NCBI RefSeq assembly: GCF_030272615.1
Contig: NC_081413.1
Span: 19,416,285-19,480,284 of the forward strand
From: Cryptomeria japonica
Taxonomy: Eukaryota > Streptophyta > Pinopsida > Cupressales > Cupressaceae
Direction of reading: 5' to 3'
DNA: 64,000 bases
Positions 1 through 11,367 of this stretch are shown here, one piece after another. Position 1 is the stretch's first letter. The number at the start of each line of letters is the position of its first letter. A program made the position numbers and the translations under genes. The notes below the pieces were generated by a model. The model ran no database searches. It saw nothing but the letters and a program-made list of their open reading frames with translations, and was not told the origin of the DNA.

Positions 1-340
1 TATCGACATTTTACTGCTAATTCCAGGTCCGCAGCTTCATACTATATCCCTAACTCAGTTTATAAGCGAATCTTTATCACTTTCTATGCATTTCTAGCTC
101 AATTCCTCTATGCACATTCTTTACAAAAGAGGGTAGCCTTGCTATCTTAACCCTTGAAACTCATTTAGCATCCAATCTTGCATTGTGTGGGATTGGATCT
201 TGTGGGTTTCAACCCCTCTTTTGAATGTAAAGTCTCTCCCCTAAGTGAAAACCATCAACCCTAGTGAACCTCCCTTCTCTCTCCTTGGAGTTGGAAGAGG
301 GGAGAGCAACTAGGGTTCGATCGCGATTTTCCGCTTTACA
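1..340 (+). repeat. 5' LTR, 3' portion only
   Basis: Identical to 6573-6912 except four substitutions, about 1.2 percent. It ends in TTTACA directly before the PBS spacer. U3 and the promoter lie outside the window. Confidence 0.9.
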
Positions 341-343
341 TTT

Positions 344-361
344 TGGTGAACCCGACATGAA
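344..361 (+). other. Primer binding site
   Basis: TGGTGAACCCGACATGAA begins three bases after the LTR end. It begins with TGG, complementary to a tRNA CCA tail, and differs at one base from the PBS of the complete Tat element at 22132. I could not name the tRNA. Confidence 0.75.
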
Positions 362-1513
362 CATCCTTTCTGATTTTTCATGCTTAGATCTGAAAAAATT
401 GATTACATTTCCATGTTTGATCTTTTGCAAAATTTTAGAGGTGATTGCATAAAAACCCTAAAATTTCTTTTTAGTAATTAAGCTTGTGAAATGTTTAAAT
501 GTTAATGCTTGTTTCAGATCTATCCTTCTATTACAAATTATCAATTCATATTTGTGCTTTAATTTTGAAAATTAAGTGGTTAAGTGTCAAAACCCTAATT
601 TTTGAAACCTTCTTGATTCAACCTTTGACTGACAATTTCACTGATCAAAACATCTCCAAATCAGCTGTAACTTTGGATTCCGCAATAAAATCACAATATC
701 TTTCATCCCTGAAAATTTGGAAAAAAGTTGCGAGGACCGTGTGCACTCCGAGCGCCATCGTCCCCGACATTTTTTTCGAAATTTCGGGAGCGAGATCTTA
801 CTGTATTTTCCTGCTAAAATCCAGAATTTTGGCTGATTTTATCAATTTTAACACCTTCAAAATTACAGTCAAAGTTGGTCTTGTGATTGCTTGGATTAAG
901 GCTTTTAAACATTCAAAAATCATTGAAACTGAAATTTTGTGTCAAAATTGTGTTCTTACTGTCCTAAATCTGAAAAGTGTGTTAACATTCATTAAAAATT
1001 TCAGTGCTTTATTCAAATTCTTGCATTTTGTGACTTTTGAAATTAAGTGCTTAATTACAACAACTTTGATTTCCGTTTTCAAAATTGAATTTTGCGTGAA
1101 ATTGAGTCAACTTTTGAATTTCAAAACTTACATTGCTTTTGGCATTCCCTCTAAAATCATAAAATTCAAAATTTCAGTTTCCCTCTCTTTTTCAAAATTC
1201 AAATTTTGCATTTTTTGACAATCTAGGTAGGGTTCAATTTTGAGATTGCAACTTTAATTTGGCCTATCTACAGATCGTAAAATCACTCAATTTTTTCAGA
1301 TTGGCTTTAAAATCATCATACCTTTCATCCCTGCAAATTTCGAAAAAAGTTGCAAGGACCGTGTTGCACTCCGAGCGCCACAGTCCCGGACATTTTTTCC
1401 GAAATTTCGGGAGACTGTCGTGATTGCATTTAACAGCTTAAATCCAGAAGATTGGCTGATTTTACTAAAAATTGCTACCTCTAAAATCAAAATTTTCTCT
1501 CCTTCTCTAGTGC
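362..1513 (+). other. Leader of the gag-only element, with an uncertain ORF
   Basis: AT-rich untranslated leader between PBS and gag. Two related segments, about 715-850 and 1325-1455, each carry GGACCGTG, GAGCGCCA, GTCCC and TTTCGGGAG blocks that also resemble the LTR at about 6505-6600. A 239-codon open frame covers 499-1218. Its translation is rich in Phe, Ile, Lys and Leu, has no motif I know and overlaps one of the repeats, so I regard it as probably non-coding. Confidence 0.6.
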
Positions 1514-3397
1514 ATGAGTTTTACAACAATAAGCCCTACTTACACTATTCCCGTTAGACGAAGCCGTAGAATTAAGTCTTTCCGAGGTTTAATTACTGAG
1601 ATGGAACCTAATTTGAATAGCCTTTTTAATGAGGACATGGGTAATTCCTCTGATCCTCCTAATGATGAAGAAGCTCTCCATGAGGTTTCTGAAGAACAAC
1701 TTTCAAAATTGGATAACCAATTTGATGATTTTCGACAATGGATGTCTCATGAATACCCCGATAGTCAAGCTCTTGCTTTAATTGAGGGTCTAAAACGTAT
1801 GCTTCAAAGTGATAAGAATGGAATTGATATTTTGCGTGGTATTGCACACATTGTGGATTCGAATGTGATGCCTATGAAGAGTTGTGCTGAAAGTTTGGGT
1901 TATACACAACCTCCTACTCAAGTCAATCATTCTATTCCTTTGATGACTTCTATTGCTAGCATACCTACCTTTACATCAAATATAATGGCTACTTCTACAC
2001 AAGACATTCCTCCTGTGATCACCAGTCATGGGGGCAATCCTTCTTCTTCAATTAACCCTCTTCCTTCATTCAATCCAACTTCTTCATTCATTCCTTCAAT
2101 GAGTGTCCCTATTATATCTCCACAAATGAACGTGATGCAAGGGGGCAATTCATTCAATCATTCCATTCCTCCTTGTAGTGTTCCTCCTGTTCAATCATCT
2201 CCTATGACTAACTATCATAGGGTCCCACCACCTTACTCTTTGCCTTCTTTCAATAACATAACACCTCCATCTCAATCTAACACACCTAATATGAACCCTT
2301 CAACTGAAGCAACCATTAACAATCTTGCACAAACTGTCTCTTCTTTACAGCAACAAATTGCCTCTATGAACCAATCTAAGTTTAGTGTGCCCACATTTGA
2401 TGTTGCGAGCCCACTTTCTCTTGACATTGTTCGAGCTATTCCTCCTAAACATGTTGAAATTCCGCATTTGGAGCTTTATAATGGTAAGGGCGATCCTCTA
2501 ACACATGTTAAGACCTTTCAAACAATCTGTACTGATTTTGCTTATGACCAAAGGTTGCTTGCAAAACTGTTCACTAGAACATTAAGAGACAAAGCCCTAC
2601 AATGGTATTGCTCGTTGCCTTCTTATTCTATTACTTCTTTTGAACAACTTGCAAATGCTTTCATTCAACAATTTCAAAACAATATAAGTCCTAAAGTTAC
2701 TTTGATTGATTTAATGCATTGTAAACAAGGTGTTAAAGAAAAAGTGACTGATTTCATTGGTAGATATAAGCATTTGTATGCTCAAATTTCTTTTCCAGTG
2801 CCTGACAATGATATTCAAAGAATCTTTATTTCTAATTTACAAAAAGATATTCGAGACAAACTTCTGTTTTCTGAGTTTACTTCTTTCCAACAGTTGTGTG
2901 CAACTCTTCACAATTATCAACTGACTGTGAGTCAAATGGAACAATCACATCCTATGGCTCCGAGTGATAAGGGTGATAGCAGTCAACAACCATTTGGGAA
3001 GTTTAAACCGAACAGAGATTCCATCAAATTCAATGAAAACATCATCAACAACAATGTGAATGCAGCATCAGGTGTGCCTCCTATTTCTAAATTTTTCACG
3101 AAAGAAAGAAAGTATACTCCTTTGGATGAATCATTGCATAGTATTATGAATAAGTTATTGGAACAAAATGTGCTTACTCTTCCTCCTATAAGGCAAATTG
3201 ATCCTGCAAAGATTACTTCACCTTATTTTGATAACAAAGCCTTTTGTCAATTTCATCGTCAGCCTGGGCATGATACTGAAAAATGTTTTTCTTTAAAGGG
3301 TAAAATTCAAGATTTGATTGATAATAATACTATTTCTATTTCTGGAGTGAATGATAAAGGCAACACATCTGTAGCTCCTCCTAATCAAAATCTTTAG
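1514..3397 (+). CDS. gag: Gag protein of the non-autonomous Tat-like element
   Basis: Capsid-type structural protein that would package the element RNA into cytoplasmic particles; 627 codons from the first ATG after the leader. The N-terminal third is acidic. Residues about 130-290 are Pro/Ser/Asn-rich low complexity. A retrotransposon Gag domain at about 310-480 contains NGKGDPLTHVKTF and a tryptophan motif, ALQWYCSLP. Near the C-terminus is a knuckle-like CX2HX4HX4C motif (CQFHRQPGHDTEKC). Both the domain order and the knuckle match Gag of the element at 24768. The frame ends at TAG (3395-3397) but the same frame stays open beyond it, so the original polyprotein was probably longer. Confidence 0.85.
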   Translation: MSFTTISPTYTIPVRRSRRIKSFRGLITEMEPNLNSLFNEDMGNSSDPPNDEEALHEVSEEQLSKLDNQFDDFRQWMSHEYPDSQALALIEGLKRMLQSDKNGIDILRGIAHIVDSNVMPMKSCAESLGYTQPPTQVNHSIPLMTSIASIPTFTSNIMATSTQDIPPVITSHGGNPSSSINPLPSFNPTSSFIPSMSVPIISPQMNVMQGGNSFNHSIPPCSVPPVQSSPMTNYHRVPPPYSLPSFNNITPPSQSNTPNMNPSTEATINNLAQTVSSLQQQIASMNQSKFSVPTFDVASPLSLDIVRAIPPKHVEIPHLELYNGKGDPLTHVKTFQTICTDFAYDQRLLAKLFTRTLRDKALQWYCSLPSYSITSFEQLANAFIQQFQNNISPKVTLIDLMHCKQGVKEKVTDFIGRYKHLYAQISFPVPDNDIQRIFISNLQKDIRDKLLFSEFTSFQQLCATLHNYQLTVSQMEQSHPMAPSDKGDSSQQPFGKFKPNRDSIKFNENIINNNVNAASGVPPISKFFTKERKYTPLDESLHSIMNKLLEQNVLTLPPIRQIDPAKITSPYFDNKAFCQFHRQPGHDTEKCFSLKGKIQDLIDNNTISISGVNDKGNTSVAPPNQNL

Positions 3398-3475
3398 ATT
3401 TTCACTGATCCATTACCTTCTCATACCTCTAATGCGATTGAGACTAATGATTCCTCTTTTTCATCTGATGGTCTT

Positions 3476-4489
3476 GTGTCTATGACTCCGAATGTGATTA
3501 ACTTTGTAGAGCAGCAAGAAAACCCTAAAGAACCTTCCATCACATTTGATTCCAGTGAAACTATTAGGGCACCTGATGGTCCTTTATACATAGTTGCAAA
3601 AGTCAAGAATACACCTTGCCGTGGAGTGCTTATTGATCCTTCGTGCATGATTAATGTTATTACTGAAGAATTTCTTTTTACTTTGCAATTGAATCAAGTG
3701 ATTTATGACAAAACAGATGTGATTGTGAAACTATTTGATGCATTTTCTTCTCCTGCAATTGGTTCTATTACATTGCCTATTGAGGTCCATAACAAATCCC
3801 TTGATGTGAACTTTGCTATTATTCCATCTTCCGAACAATTTCGTGTGAAGCTTGGCTATCCTTGGCTATCTTCCATGAAAGCTATTGCTTCTCCTATACA
3901 TAAGTGTTTGAAATTTCCCCATAATGGTGAAGTTTTTACTGTCAATCATAGTCTCTTTAAACCAGCTGAAAGAGCTTCTAGCGTTCCTATTGATTACTTT
4001 TGGCCTAAACAATTCCAATCTCTTCCTCCGCGAAGTGATCATCTTTTCAAATCTTATCAAAAATGGAAAACAGATATGATCCTATCTTTAAGTGAACCTA
4101 GAACACCTAAACTTGACATTCCTATCATTCTTGAGAAGGAAGTTCTTCCTTTGAAAGATAAAACTAATGTCTTTCCTCAAGAAGATTCCCAACCCATCCC
4201 TATGGATGTGACTATGTCTATATCTAATAAACTTCCTAAAAGTAGACCTATACCTCCTCGTCATGATGGACTTGGTCTTCTTCCTAAACCAAAAATTCCT
4301 CCTTTATATGGAGCAGTTCCTCCTCCTTCTTTTTATAGAGAGAAGAGACCTTCTTCTTCTCCTATTATCCAGCCTAAGAGACCACAACCTAAACACCCAA
4401 GTGATAGGGATGAGAACATTCCTCCTCCTCAATCTTCTTCACTTCCTACTAAGACTAGACGAAATCGTTCTGCACGTGAACGCCGATGA
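3476..4489 (+). pseudogene. Retropepsin-like protease region, active-site motif altered
   Basis: Same reading frame as gag, open again after the TAG at 3395-3397. Residues about 43-140 have the retropepsin shape of plant Gypsy proteins: RGVLIDPSCMINVITEEF followed by a LGYPWL and KFPHNGE stretch that parallels LLGRPW and KFPHNGAE of the complete element's protease. The expected Asp-(Thr/Ser/Asn)-Gly reads Asp-Pro-Ser, so catalysis is doubtful. The C-terminal part is Pro/Lys/Arg-rich, ending in RRNRSARERR before TGA (4487-4489). It would need processing in trans. The first ATG is at 3476; the frame actually opens at 3398. Confidence 0.7.
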
Positions 4490-4951
4490 AAGCGTCGTCT
4501 TAGAGCTCAAGCAGCTGCTTCTCAAACTTTGAAATCTCCAAAAACACCTTCAACAAGCATTATTCCATTTTCTCCTCAGCCGGACATTGAGCCTAAATCT
4601 CCTAAATATAAGATGCATGATGGTCTTGATCCTGTGCGAGTTAAAGATCCTATTTTTATAAATCTTGATGATGATATAGATGAAAATGTTATTCATGATG
4701 AAAATACGTCTCTTGCTTCTGATAGTGAATATGAACTTGTTGATATTAATAACCATTTATCTAACGAATTTTCTAAAGCACTTATCCTAGCTCCTAGACA
4801 AGAACAACGTGGCTCGGAACATGAACATAGCCCTTGTTTGGATCTTGTGATAGCTCCATCTGCTGTGTTGGATGTTCCTCCTCTAGCGTGTTCCCTGCCT
4901 TCCCGAAACATTGATCAACAAGATTGGGGGGTAGATGACGTGCTAGACTAG
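4490..4951 (+). pseudogene. C-terminal continuation of the gag-protease frame
   Basis: Still in the frame of 1514-4489 and separated from it only by TGA at 4487-4489. It starts with basic KRRLRAQAAAS, then becomes acidic (DLDDDIDEN region) and Ser/Pro-rich. No catalytic motif is visible. The position corresponds to the linker that precedes reverse transcriptase in complete Tat elements, and the frame stops (TAG, 4949-4951) before any RT sequence appears. I infer a deletion or replacement of pol. Confidence 0.6.
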
Positions 4952-5679
4952 TTACATTAGCATAGCAGATTCTCTCCTCCTCTCTTGTGTTACTTCTTCT
5001 ATATGTTATTCTCATTCTTCTATTTGTTGTCCTTAGTGTTGTCTACTTGAGGACGATGCAAAGCATTGAGATCTCTCGATCTCTCTCATGTTGACTCAAA
5101 AGACACATGTGTTCCCTTCTTCTAGGTGACCTTCCTTGATTGGGGAATGAAGAACAATTATGCATACATACATATGATATATATACATGACTTATCATAC
5201 AGCATACTGACCCCAAGGAAAGCGAAGTCACCTCGTGCTTTGTGTTTTGTGTCTATTATCCTTGGGCTTATCTCACACTTGGGGGCTAAATCCTTATGAT
5301 AACGTGCTCCTTTCCTTTCTCATTCTTATATGTATCACTACCTTAAAGCAATCACCCTTGGTGAGGCGTGTGCGATCGCTTTAACGTAGGGGGGCATACA
5401 TCCCGTTCATATCTTTTCAAGATACTTGAGAATTTCTTGGCAAATTTAACCTTGCCTTGAGAATTTTTGATATCTTTCTTACATGACTCATAGTGAGGGA
5501 ACCTTACTACTGACAGTCATGGTTCTCCCTTGTGATCTTCCCTTTTACTTTGTCAATCGAAGTCGTAAGATCCTTAGTCCACTGGGGGCTTGGTGTGTCT
5601 TGCCTCCTTGACATGGTGAAAGTCTTTCAATGATTGTTCCTTGTACTTTACCGGAAGTATGAGCATACATACTCCCGCT
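4952..5679 (+). other. 3' noncoding region of the gag-only element
   Basis: No gene. Contains several isolated G-runs resembling polypurine tracts: CTTGGGGGCTAAAT near 5280, TAGGGGGGCATAC near 5390 and CTGGGGGCTTGG near 5582. The genuine tract abuts the LTR at 5680-5694. Confidence 0.6.
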
Positions 5680-5694
5680 AAAGTGGGGGCTAAA
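5680..5694 (+). other. Polypurine tract
   Basis: AAAGTGGGGGCTAAA lies immediately 5' of the LTR start TGTAGC, the expected place for the plus-strand primer. Confidence 0.75.
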
Positions 5695-5881
5695 TGTAGC
5701 GTCCTAAAATTGCGACACTTACAATTTCGACTGCATTTCATTCTTCACGATGGCGACGCAACATGCAACCTGAATGGAGACCCCGAAACCTGATTATGAC
5801 ACTGAAAACTGCATTTTCTTGCACCCTGGCCTGAACCTCCTTTGCACCCTGCTGTCCCGGGAGGTGGGACCAGAGCGCCCA

Positions 5882-5909
5882 GCGCCCTGGTCCTTCAGGA
5901 CCAGGGCGC
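5882..5909. repeat. Perfect 12-bp inverted repeat in U3
   Basis: GCGCCCTGGTCC, spacer TTCA, GGACCAGGGCGC. The same GCGCCCAGCGCCCTGGTCC block occurs twice as a direct repeat around it (5875-5893 and 5907-5925), so the GC-rich patch combines direct and inverted symmetry inside an otherwise AT-rich LTR. Confidence 0.85.
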
Positions 5910-6047
5910 CCAGCGCCCTGGTCCCTGGGTCCTATTTTGGGCCCGGTCTCCTAAGGGGTCTCGGGTCTTTTTGTTTGCAATTTGGAAATTATCTTTCCTA
6001 GTCGGCCTAAGGTCGGGAAAATCAGTCTATCAGCCCTAATTGACAAG

Positions 6048-6055
6048 TATATAAA
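6048..6055 (+). promoter_or_regulatory. TATA box of the LTR promoter
   Basis: TATATAAA about 350 bp into the LTR, where a U3/R boundary would be expected. Consensus match only. Confidence 0.5.
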
Positions 6056-6912
6056 CTACATTTTCCTCTTTCATTCGATATGATGGAAAAGGCGTGGAAA
6101 CTATACTCAAGCATTCAAGCATTCAAGCATTCCTTCAAGCAATTGATCATTTCAAGTCTCCATTCAAGGCTAAGTGTTGCATTCAAGACAAGGATTCAAC
6201 CATTGAAGAGGAGATCACATACTACTACAACATACAACATACAACATCTAAACCTTCGCACATAAGGATACAAACATCCTTAGAACAAGGTATTAGTACT
6301 TGTTTTACAGTCATTTACATTTACAGCACTTGCTCATTTCTTGGTTAATTCCAAAACCGGGGTTTGACCTAAAGGCAAACCCCTAATCCCTAACCCCCCC
6401 AATCATCTTCTCTTTTCTGTGTGTAGTTGTAGGTACGCGGCTGAAATTGAAGATCTGGAATCCTTGTGCAGAGACGAACAGATCCCCCTTCGTTTCGCGG
6501 ATTTTTCGGAGGACCGTGGCGCTGGGCGCCATCGTCCCGACAACTTTTGCTCAAATTTGCAGGACAGTGCCGTATCGACATTTTACTACTAATTCCAGGT
6601 CCGTAGCTTCATACTATATCCCTAACTCAGTTTATAAGCGAATCTTTATCACTTTCTATGCATTTCTAGCTCAATTCCTCTATGCACATTCTTTACAAAA
6701 GAGGGTAGCCTTGCTGTCTTAACCCTTGAAACTCATTTAGCATCCAATCTTGCATTGTGTGGGATTGGATCTTGTGGGTTTCAACCCCTCTTTTGAATGT
6801 AAAGTCTCTCCCCTAAGTGAAAACCATCAACCCTAGTGAACCTCCCTTCTCTCTCCTTGGAGTTGGAAGAGGGGAGAGCAACTAGGGTTCGATCGCGATT
6901 TTCCACTTTACA

Positions 6913-7010
6913 CATATATATGTATATGTATATACGTATATATATATATATATATACACACATGTATATATATACATGTGTATATAAGTATGTATACATG
7001 TACACACACA
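6913..7010. repeat. TA/TG-rich microsatellite
   Basis: Alternating pyrimidine-purine tract of TATATA, TGTATA and CACACA blocks flanking the LTR end. Confidence 0.8.
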
Positions 7011-7304
7011 CTTAGAATGTAGTTTGATGATGTAGTAATATTTATACGATGGTTCTTGAATGCTAATGTAGATTTAAATGAGTGATTATTATTATTGAAT
7101 TAATGATAAAGGAAAATTTAAGTTTATTCCTTTATACAATGCACTAGCATATAGTTTTATTTTATTTTTCTTAGGGTAAAAGGTAATGGATAATTAGAAA
7201 GGATTAGGCGTTAGGTTGATTTATAAATTTAAAATCTAAAACTTTAGGTGTTAATTTGTGAGTGCATATTTAAACCAATTTTTTTTATATTTCTATTAAA
7301 TTGA
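7011..7304. other. AT-rich spacer, nothing recognised
   Basis: No ORF, repeat or RNA-gene signal that I can support. Confidence 0.5.
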
Positions 7305-8881
7305 CTAGGGAGAATGAATAGATACAGTAAGGAAAATTTGCATGAAAACCAACCAGTCCACACCTTCAAAAACAAATGTCCAAGAAACCTTAGCCATAAG
7401 GACAAGATTTAGAGAGTGGGCATTCCTAATGTCGAGGCCATCAGATCTCTTATTATAATAAACTTTATCCCAATCCAGAAGGGAAATTCTATTTTCTTGT
7501 TTGACTCTTGACCAAAGGAACCTTCTTTGAATTTGATCTAGCTTCTTAGTTGAGGATTTCAAGATATGAAAAACGGGTCGGAGATAAATAGAAGCACTCT
7601 AGAGGGAAGCTTTAAGAAGCTAGTGCTTTCTCACATTACTTAGAAGAGCACCTTTCCAGCAAACCAGATTCCTCTGAATCCTTTCTAGGAGCCCAATCCA
7701 GACCAACTCCTACACCTTCCTAGTAGTCAAAGGTAAGCCCAAGGAAGAAGACGAGAGGCTAGAAATCTAGCAATTTATAATCCTTTCAATGCGAATCTGA
7801 ATATCATGGGGGACATTCATGAAGCATAGATCACTCTTGTCCAAGGTAATTTTTTGTCCCGAAGCACTAGCATAGTCTAATAGTATGGAGTTCCAACCTC
7901 TAGCCTTTGCCACCAAAGCTAAAACAAGTAACAAGGTATCATCCATAAATTTTTAGTGAGATAAAAAAATGGGATAAAAAAGGGTTCAATTCCTTTAAGG
8001 ATACCTTGAAGAACATTCTTTTTTTAATTTTGTAGTCGACATTGACCATAAGAATGAATAGATAAGGAGATAGAGTATTGCCTTGCCTAAGATCACCAAA
8101 CAAAGAGAAAAATCCTTGACAAGCACAATTGACCAACACTAAATATGAGGGAGTTTTAAAATAGGCCTCAATTAATTTCATAAACTTACCTCTAAAATCA
8201 AATGTACTTAATACCAATGAGGGAAAATGTCATGAGACCATATCATAGTATCTAGAGATATCCAATTTCAAGAGAAGTACCTCTCTGCTATTATTCTCCA
8301 CAAAATGAAGGGTTTGATGAACAACACGAACAACATAAAAAATCTAATTACCAAGAACAAAGCCCTCTTGATTTCTATTAATCAACTTCCCCCAAAAAAG
8401 GCTTGATACGATTGAAAAGGAACTTAGAAAATATTTAATAAAGAGTATTGTAGACACTTATAGGTTTGAACTCAGACATGTGATCGACACCTAGATTTTT
8501 GGGGACTAAGACAATGAAGGTTTTATTAATCTCTTTTAGTATGGAAATTGAAGACATAAATTTTCTCATAGCCATAATTATGTCCAATCCCACAATGTCC
8601 CAATATTATTTGAAGAAGAAAGGGGGAAACCCATTTGGAGGTAGAGATTTGAAGGGTCCAAAGGAAAAGACCGCTTCTTTGACTTTCTCAACAGAGAACT
8701 TACACTCCATGAAAATTAGGTCCGCTTGGTCAATAATGTTAGGAATAGCCCAAATCAACCTATTAGAGGCTTCAAAAATCATGGGGTGTTGAGGAGGCTG
8801 GGGATTAAGAAAGGAACAAAAGGGAGACAACCACACTTTTGATATCCTCATCCTTTGAGTAGGAGGACCCATCCACTCCAA
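7305..8881 (-). pseudogene. L1-like LINE reverse transcriptase, decayed
   Basis: Read on the minus strand from 8881 downwards this is the ORF2 reverse transcriptase of a plant L1-type LINE, broken by several frameshifts and stops. Landmarks in order: VKEAVFSFGPFKS and NGFPPFFF (fingers); TFIVLVPKNL and EFKPISVYNTLY; LLLKLDISRYYD (palm Asp retained); GDLRQGNTLSPYLFIL; then FMDDTLLL in place of FADD/YADD, encoded in another frame near 7950. Downstream, KLDQIQRRFLWSR and ISLLDWDKVYY at 7305-7562 match the segment that follows RT in plant LINEs. ORF1, endonuclease and a poly(A) tail were not found, so it is truncated as well as degraded. Confidence 0.85.
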
Positions 8882-11340
8882 TCAATGCTTGGAATAAAAG
8901 ACTTATTGTTGTGTAGCAGTTTTGTGTTTTATTTTTTCTTCAATTCTTCCCCATTTTTCTTCATTCCTTTTCCATATGCTCTCTATTTCTTTCCTTAATT
9001 AAAATAGATATTTGTGATGTATAGCCATAATTTGGTGCCCTACAAATTCAGACCCTAATATTTGATATCTCCAACAATTGCAATACTAAATTCAAATACA
9101 TTTTCTCTCTAAAATTAAGTATCATCGCCATAGAAGATCTATTGCATAGTGGCTAGTTATAAATACAAACTTATCTTTAAAAAAATATTATTTTTCTAAA
9201 TATTTGAGTTTATAATAGTTGGGCCTTAGGTTAAATATTTATAAGTGCCATTTGGTTGAGTATATTCAATGGTATAAATTTTTTGTATGTTTAATTTGAA
9301 GTCGTGGTACCATTCATTTTATTTTAAAATAGAGGAGATTTTATTTGGGGAATTTTTCTCCTTGATTTGTATGCCTTTGCAATTAACAAAAGCATTGCAG
9401 GGATAATAACTAGAAAAAAAAATTTAGTTGATCAAATTTAAACAATTAATAGGTAAAGATATTAGCTTAAATTAAACAAGATATATGTGAGTGGATTCAC
9501 CTCTATATATTCACTAATTTTGACTTAAACAATACATTCTAAGATTTAACTTGTTTACATGGCTGATCTAAAATCACATTAATAAGCGATCCCTACTAGA
9601 GAAGCTGGTGTGATTTCAAATGAGCCACCTATAAAAATCAAATCTTCATAGTGTGCTAGTTTTTTGTAGCTATTCTTACCTTTAATAATATTTTCTTGTA
9701 TCTATCATGGATACCCAAACTAACGTGCTCCTCGTAATTTATTGAATTATTTTTTTTCCATTAGTGAGGAACAAGAAGACGAGAATAATTTAAAGTTATT
9801 CATGAAGAAATAACCTTCAACTTGCATAAATCATTCCTTCTTCTAGTGGAAAACACCTCCACAACTATAGAATGGGATCCGAATTATCTTGTAATCCATC
9901 CTCACGTGCAAGAAAGGGATTTTGAAGAAGTAACAAAAACTAATATGGAAAGGGGAAGGTGTTTTGTTTAGAAGATTTGGGGAAGGTGTCATCTCTACAA
10001 CATGTTGTAAAAGATATTCTAGGAATGGATTCATTTGTTCCACTTTCTATGATTTTCCAAACTTTATATGGGTTTATAAGGATATGGGCATCACTATACC
10101 CACCAAATCAAGAGTGATTTTTATTCTACATGTCATCTAAAACAACCCTAGAGTGTAGAAGAAGCCTAGAACAAGTTCAATGTAGAAAGATAATTAGATA
10201 AAGAATAGGGAACACTGAAAGAATGTTATATCTTTCATTTAAATAAAGAAGGCAAGTATGTGTAGGAAAATAAATTGCAAGCATTCATATTTCCATTTTT
10301 TAAAATATATAAATTATATTTAATCACACTCTAATATATTTCTCACATAGAGTCATCTCTCGTGCAAGAGTTAAATTTAGCCACACACATTATCTATTTA
10401 AATATATTTAGATTCATATATTTGACAGAGAAACAAATAAAATATGAAACACAATATTCTAATAGTTTGAATTGTCATACAGTGTATTTGAAAGAGACCT
10501 CTACTAATTACCCTTTATTGATTTCTTCTATTAAGCATTGAATTATCAATTACAAGCCTATAGTACAATCTTGGTAATTAAAAAAATAAATTTAAGAGAT
10601 TTATTTGAACAAGTATTGCTTTATTCTTTGAATGATATTGTAGTAGAATGTGGATTCTTAACAAGACCAGGTTTGAGAATCATTATCTTATTACCTTTTT
10701 TCATGAACCACATTTATAATGAGATGGTTTCTCAAGAAAAGAATATGTAACATGTAGATTTATTTTGAAAGTTTGAAGTGAATTTCAATGTGATCGACGA
10801 ACACACACATCATCTCATAACAATTGCATAGCATAAGATGTCAATTCATTCGATAGAGATTGGGATAGATGCAACTGTAGATATATAATAATTACTTAAG
10901 TATCTATAAGTAAGGAATTTCATTGTCCTTGATTGCACTTGAACATTGTTCTTCTAATTGAATCCCTTTAGCAATTAGATATGAGATGGATTTCCAAAAT
11001 ATTGATATAGAAAGTTATATAAAAAGTGCAAGAATATTCTTTATTGACTTATAGTTCTATATAATAAAAATTTACAAAGAGATGTTAATATATTTACTAA
11101 AAATAGAATTATAATAGATATATTTACATGTTTCTTTTTAAACCACATGCATAGTCCTTTATAGAATAGGTATGCATTCAGTAGTGGGTATGCATTCAAT
11201 AAAATTTTTAATTTTAAACCATTACTTTTGTTTTGGTTTTAGGCTTGGAAGAGGCTTGAAATGCAAATCATCAACCTTGGGCTTGCAAGTATAAGACCAT
11301 TATAATATAAATAATAAAATTTGACATTAGCTATATGTCT
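8882..11340. other. AT-rich intergenic stretch, no gene seen
   Basis: Only short chance ORFs, with no recognisable motif in either strand. Probably old decayed repeat. Confidence 0.5.
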
Positions 11341-11348
11341 CATTATTT

Positions 11349-11367
11349 ATATATATATATATATATT
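11349..11367. repeat. (TA)n microsatellite
   Basis: About nine TA units. Confidence 0.8.

Larger units (their letters stand above)
1..6912 (+). mobile_element. Non-autonomous Gypsy/Tat-like LTR retrotransposon, 5' LTR cut by window edge
   Basis: Bases 1-340 match 6573-6912 with four substitutions and no gap, so they are the 3' ends of a left and a right LTR; the left LTR begins about 878 bp before the window. Order: LTR, PBS, a 1.15-kb leader, gag, protease-like region, a further frame segment, a noncoding stretch, polypurine tract, LTR. No reverse transcriptase, RNase H or integrase is present, so it must be moved in trans. The 5-bp target duplication cannot be tested because the left flank lies outside; the right flank is CATAT. 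Membership of the Tat lineage is inferred from Gag and PBS likeness to the complete element at 20338-36188. Confidence 0.88.
5695..6912 (+). repeat. 3' LTR, 1218 bp
   Basis: Starts TGTAGCGTCC after the polypurine tract and ends TTTACA, giving TG...CA. Its last 340 bp equal window bases 1-340 with four substitutions. It holds a GC-rich hairpin (5882-5909) and a TATA box (6048-6055), and is followed by an AT microsatellite. Confidence 0.88.

Noticed and set aside
9843-10750. Short ORFs at 9843-10043 (minus) and 10538-10750 (plus)
   Set aside because: Under 75 codons in AT-rich DNA with no recognisable motif or neighbour support.
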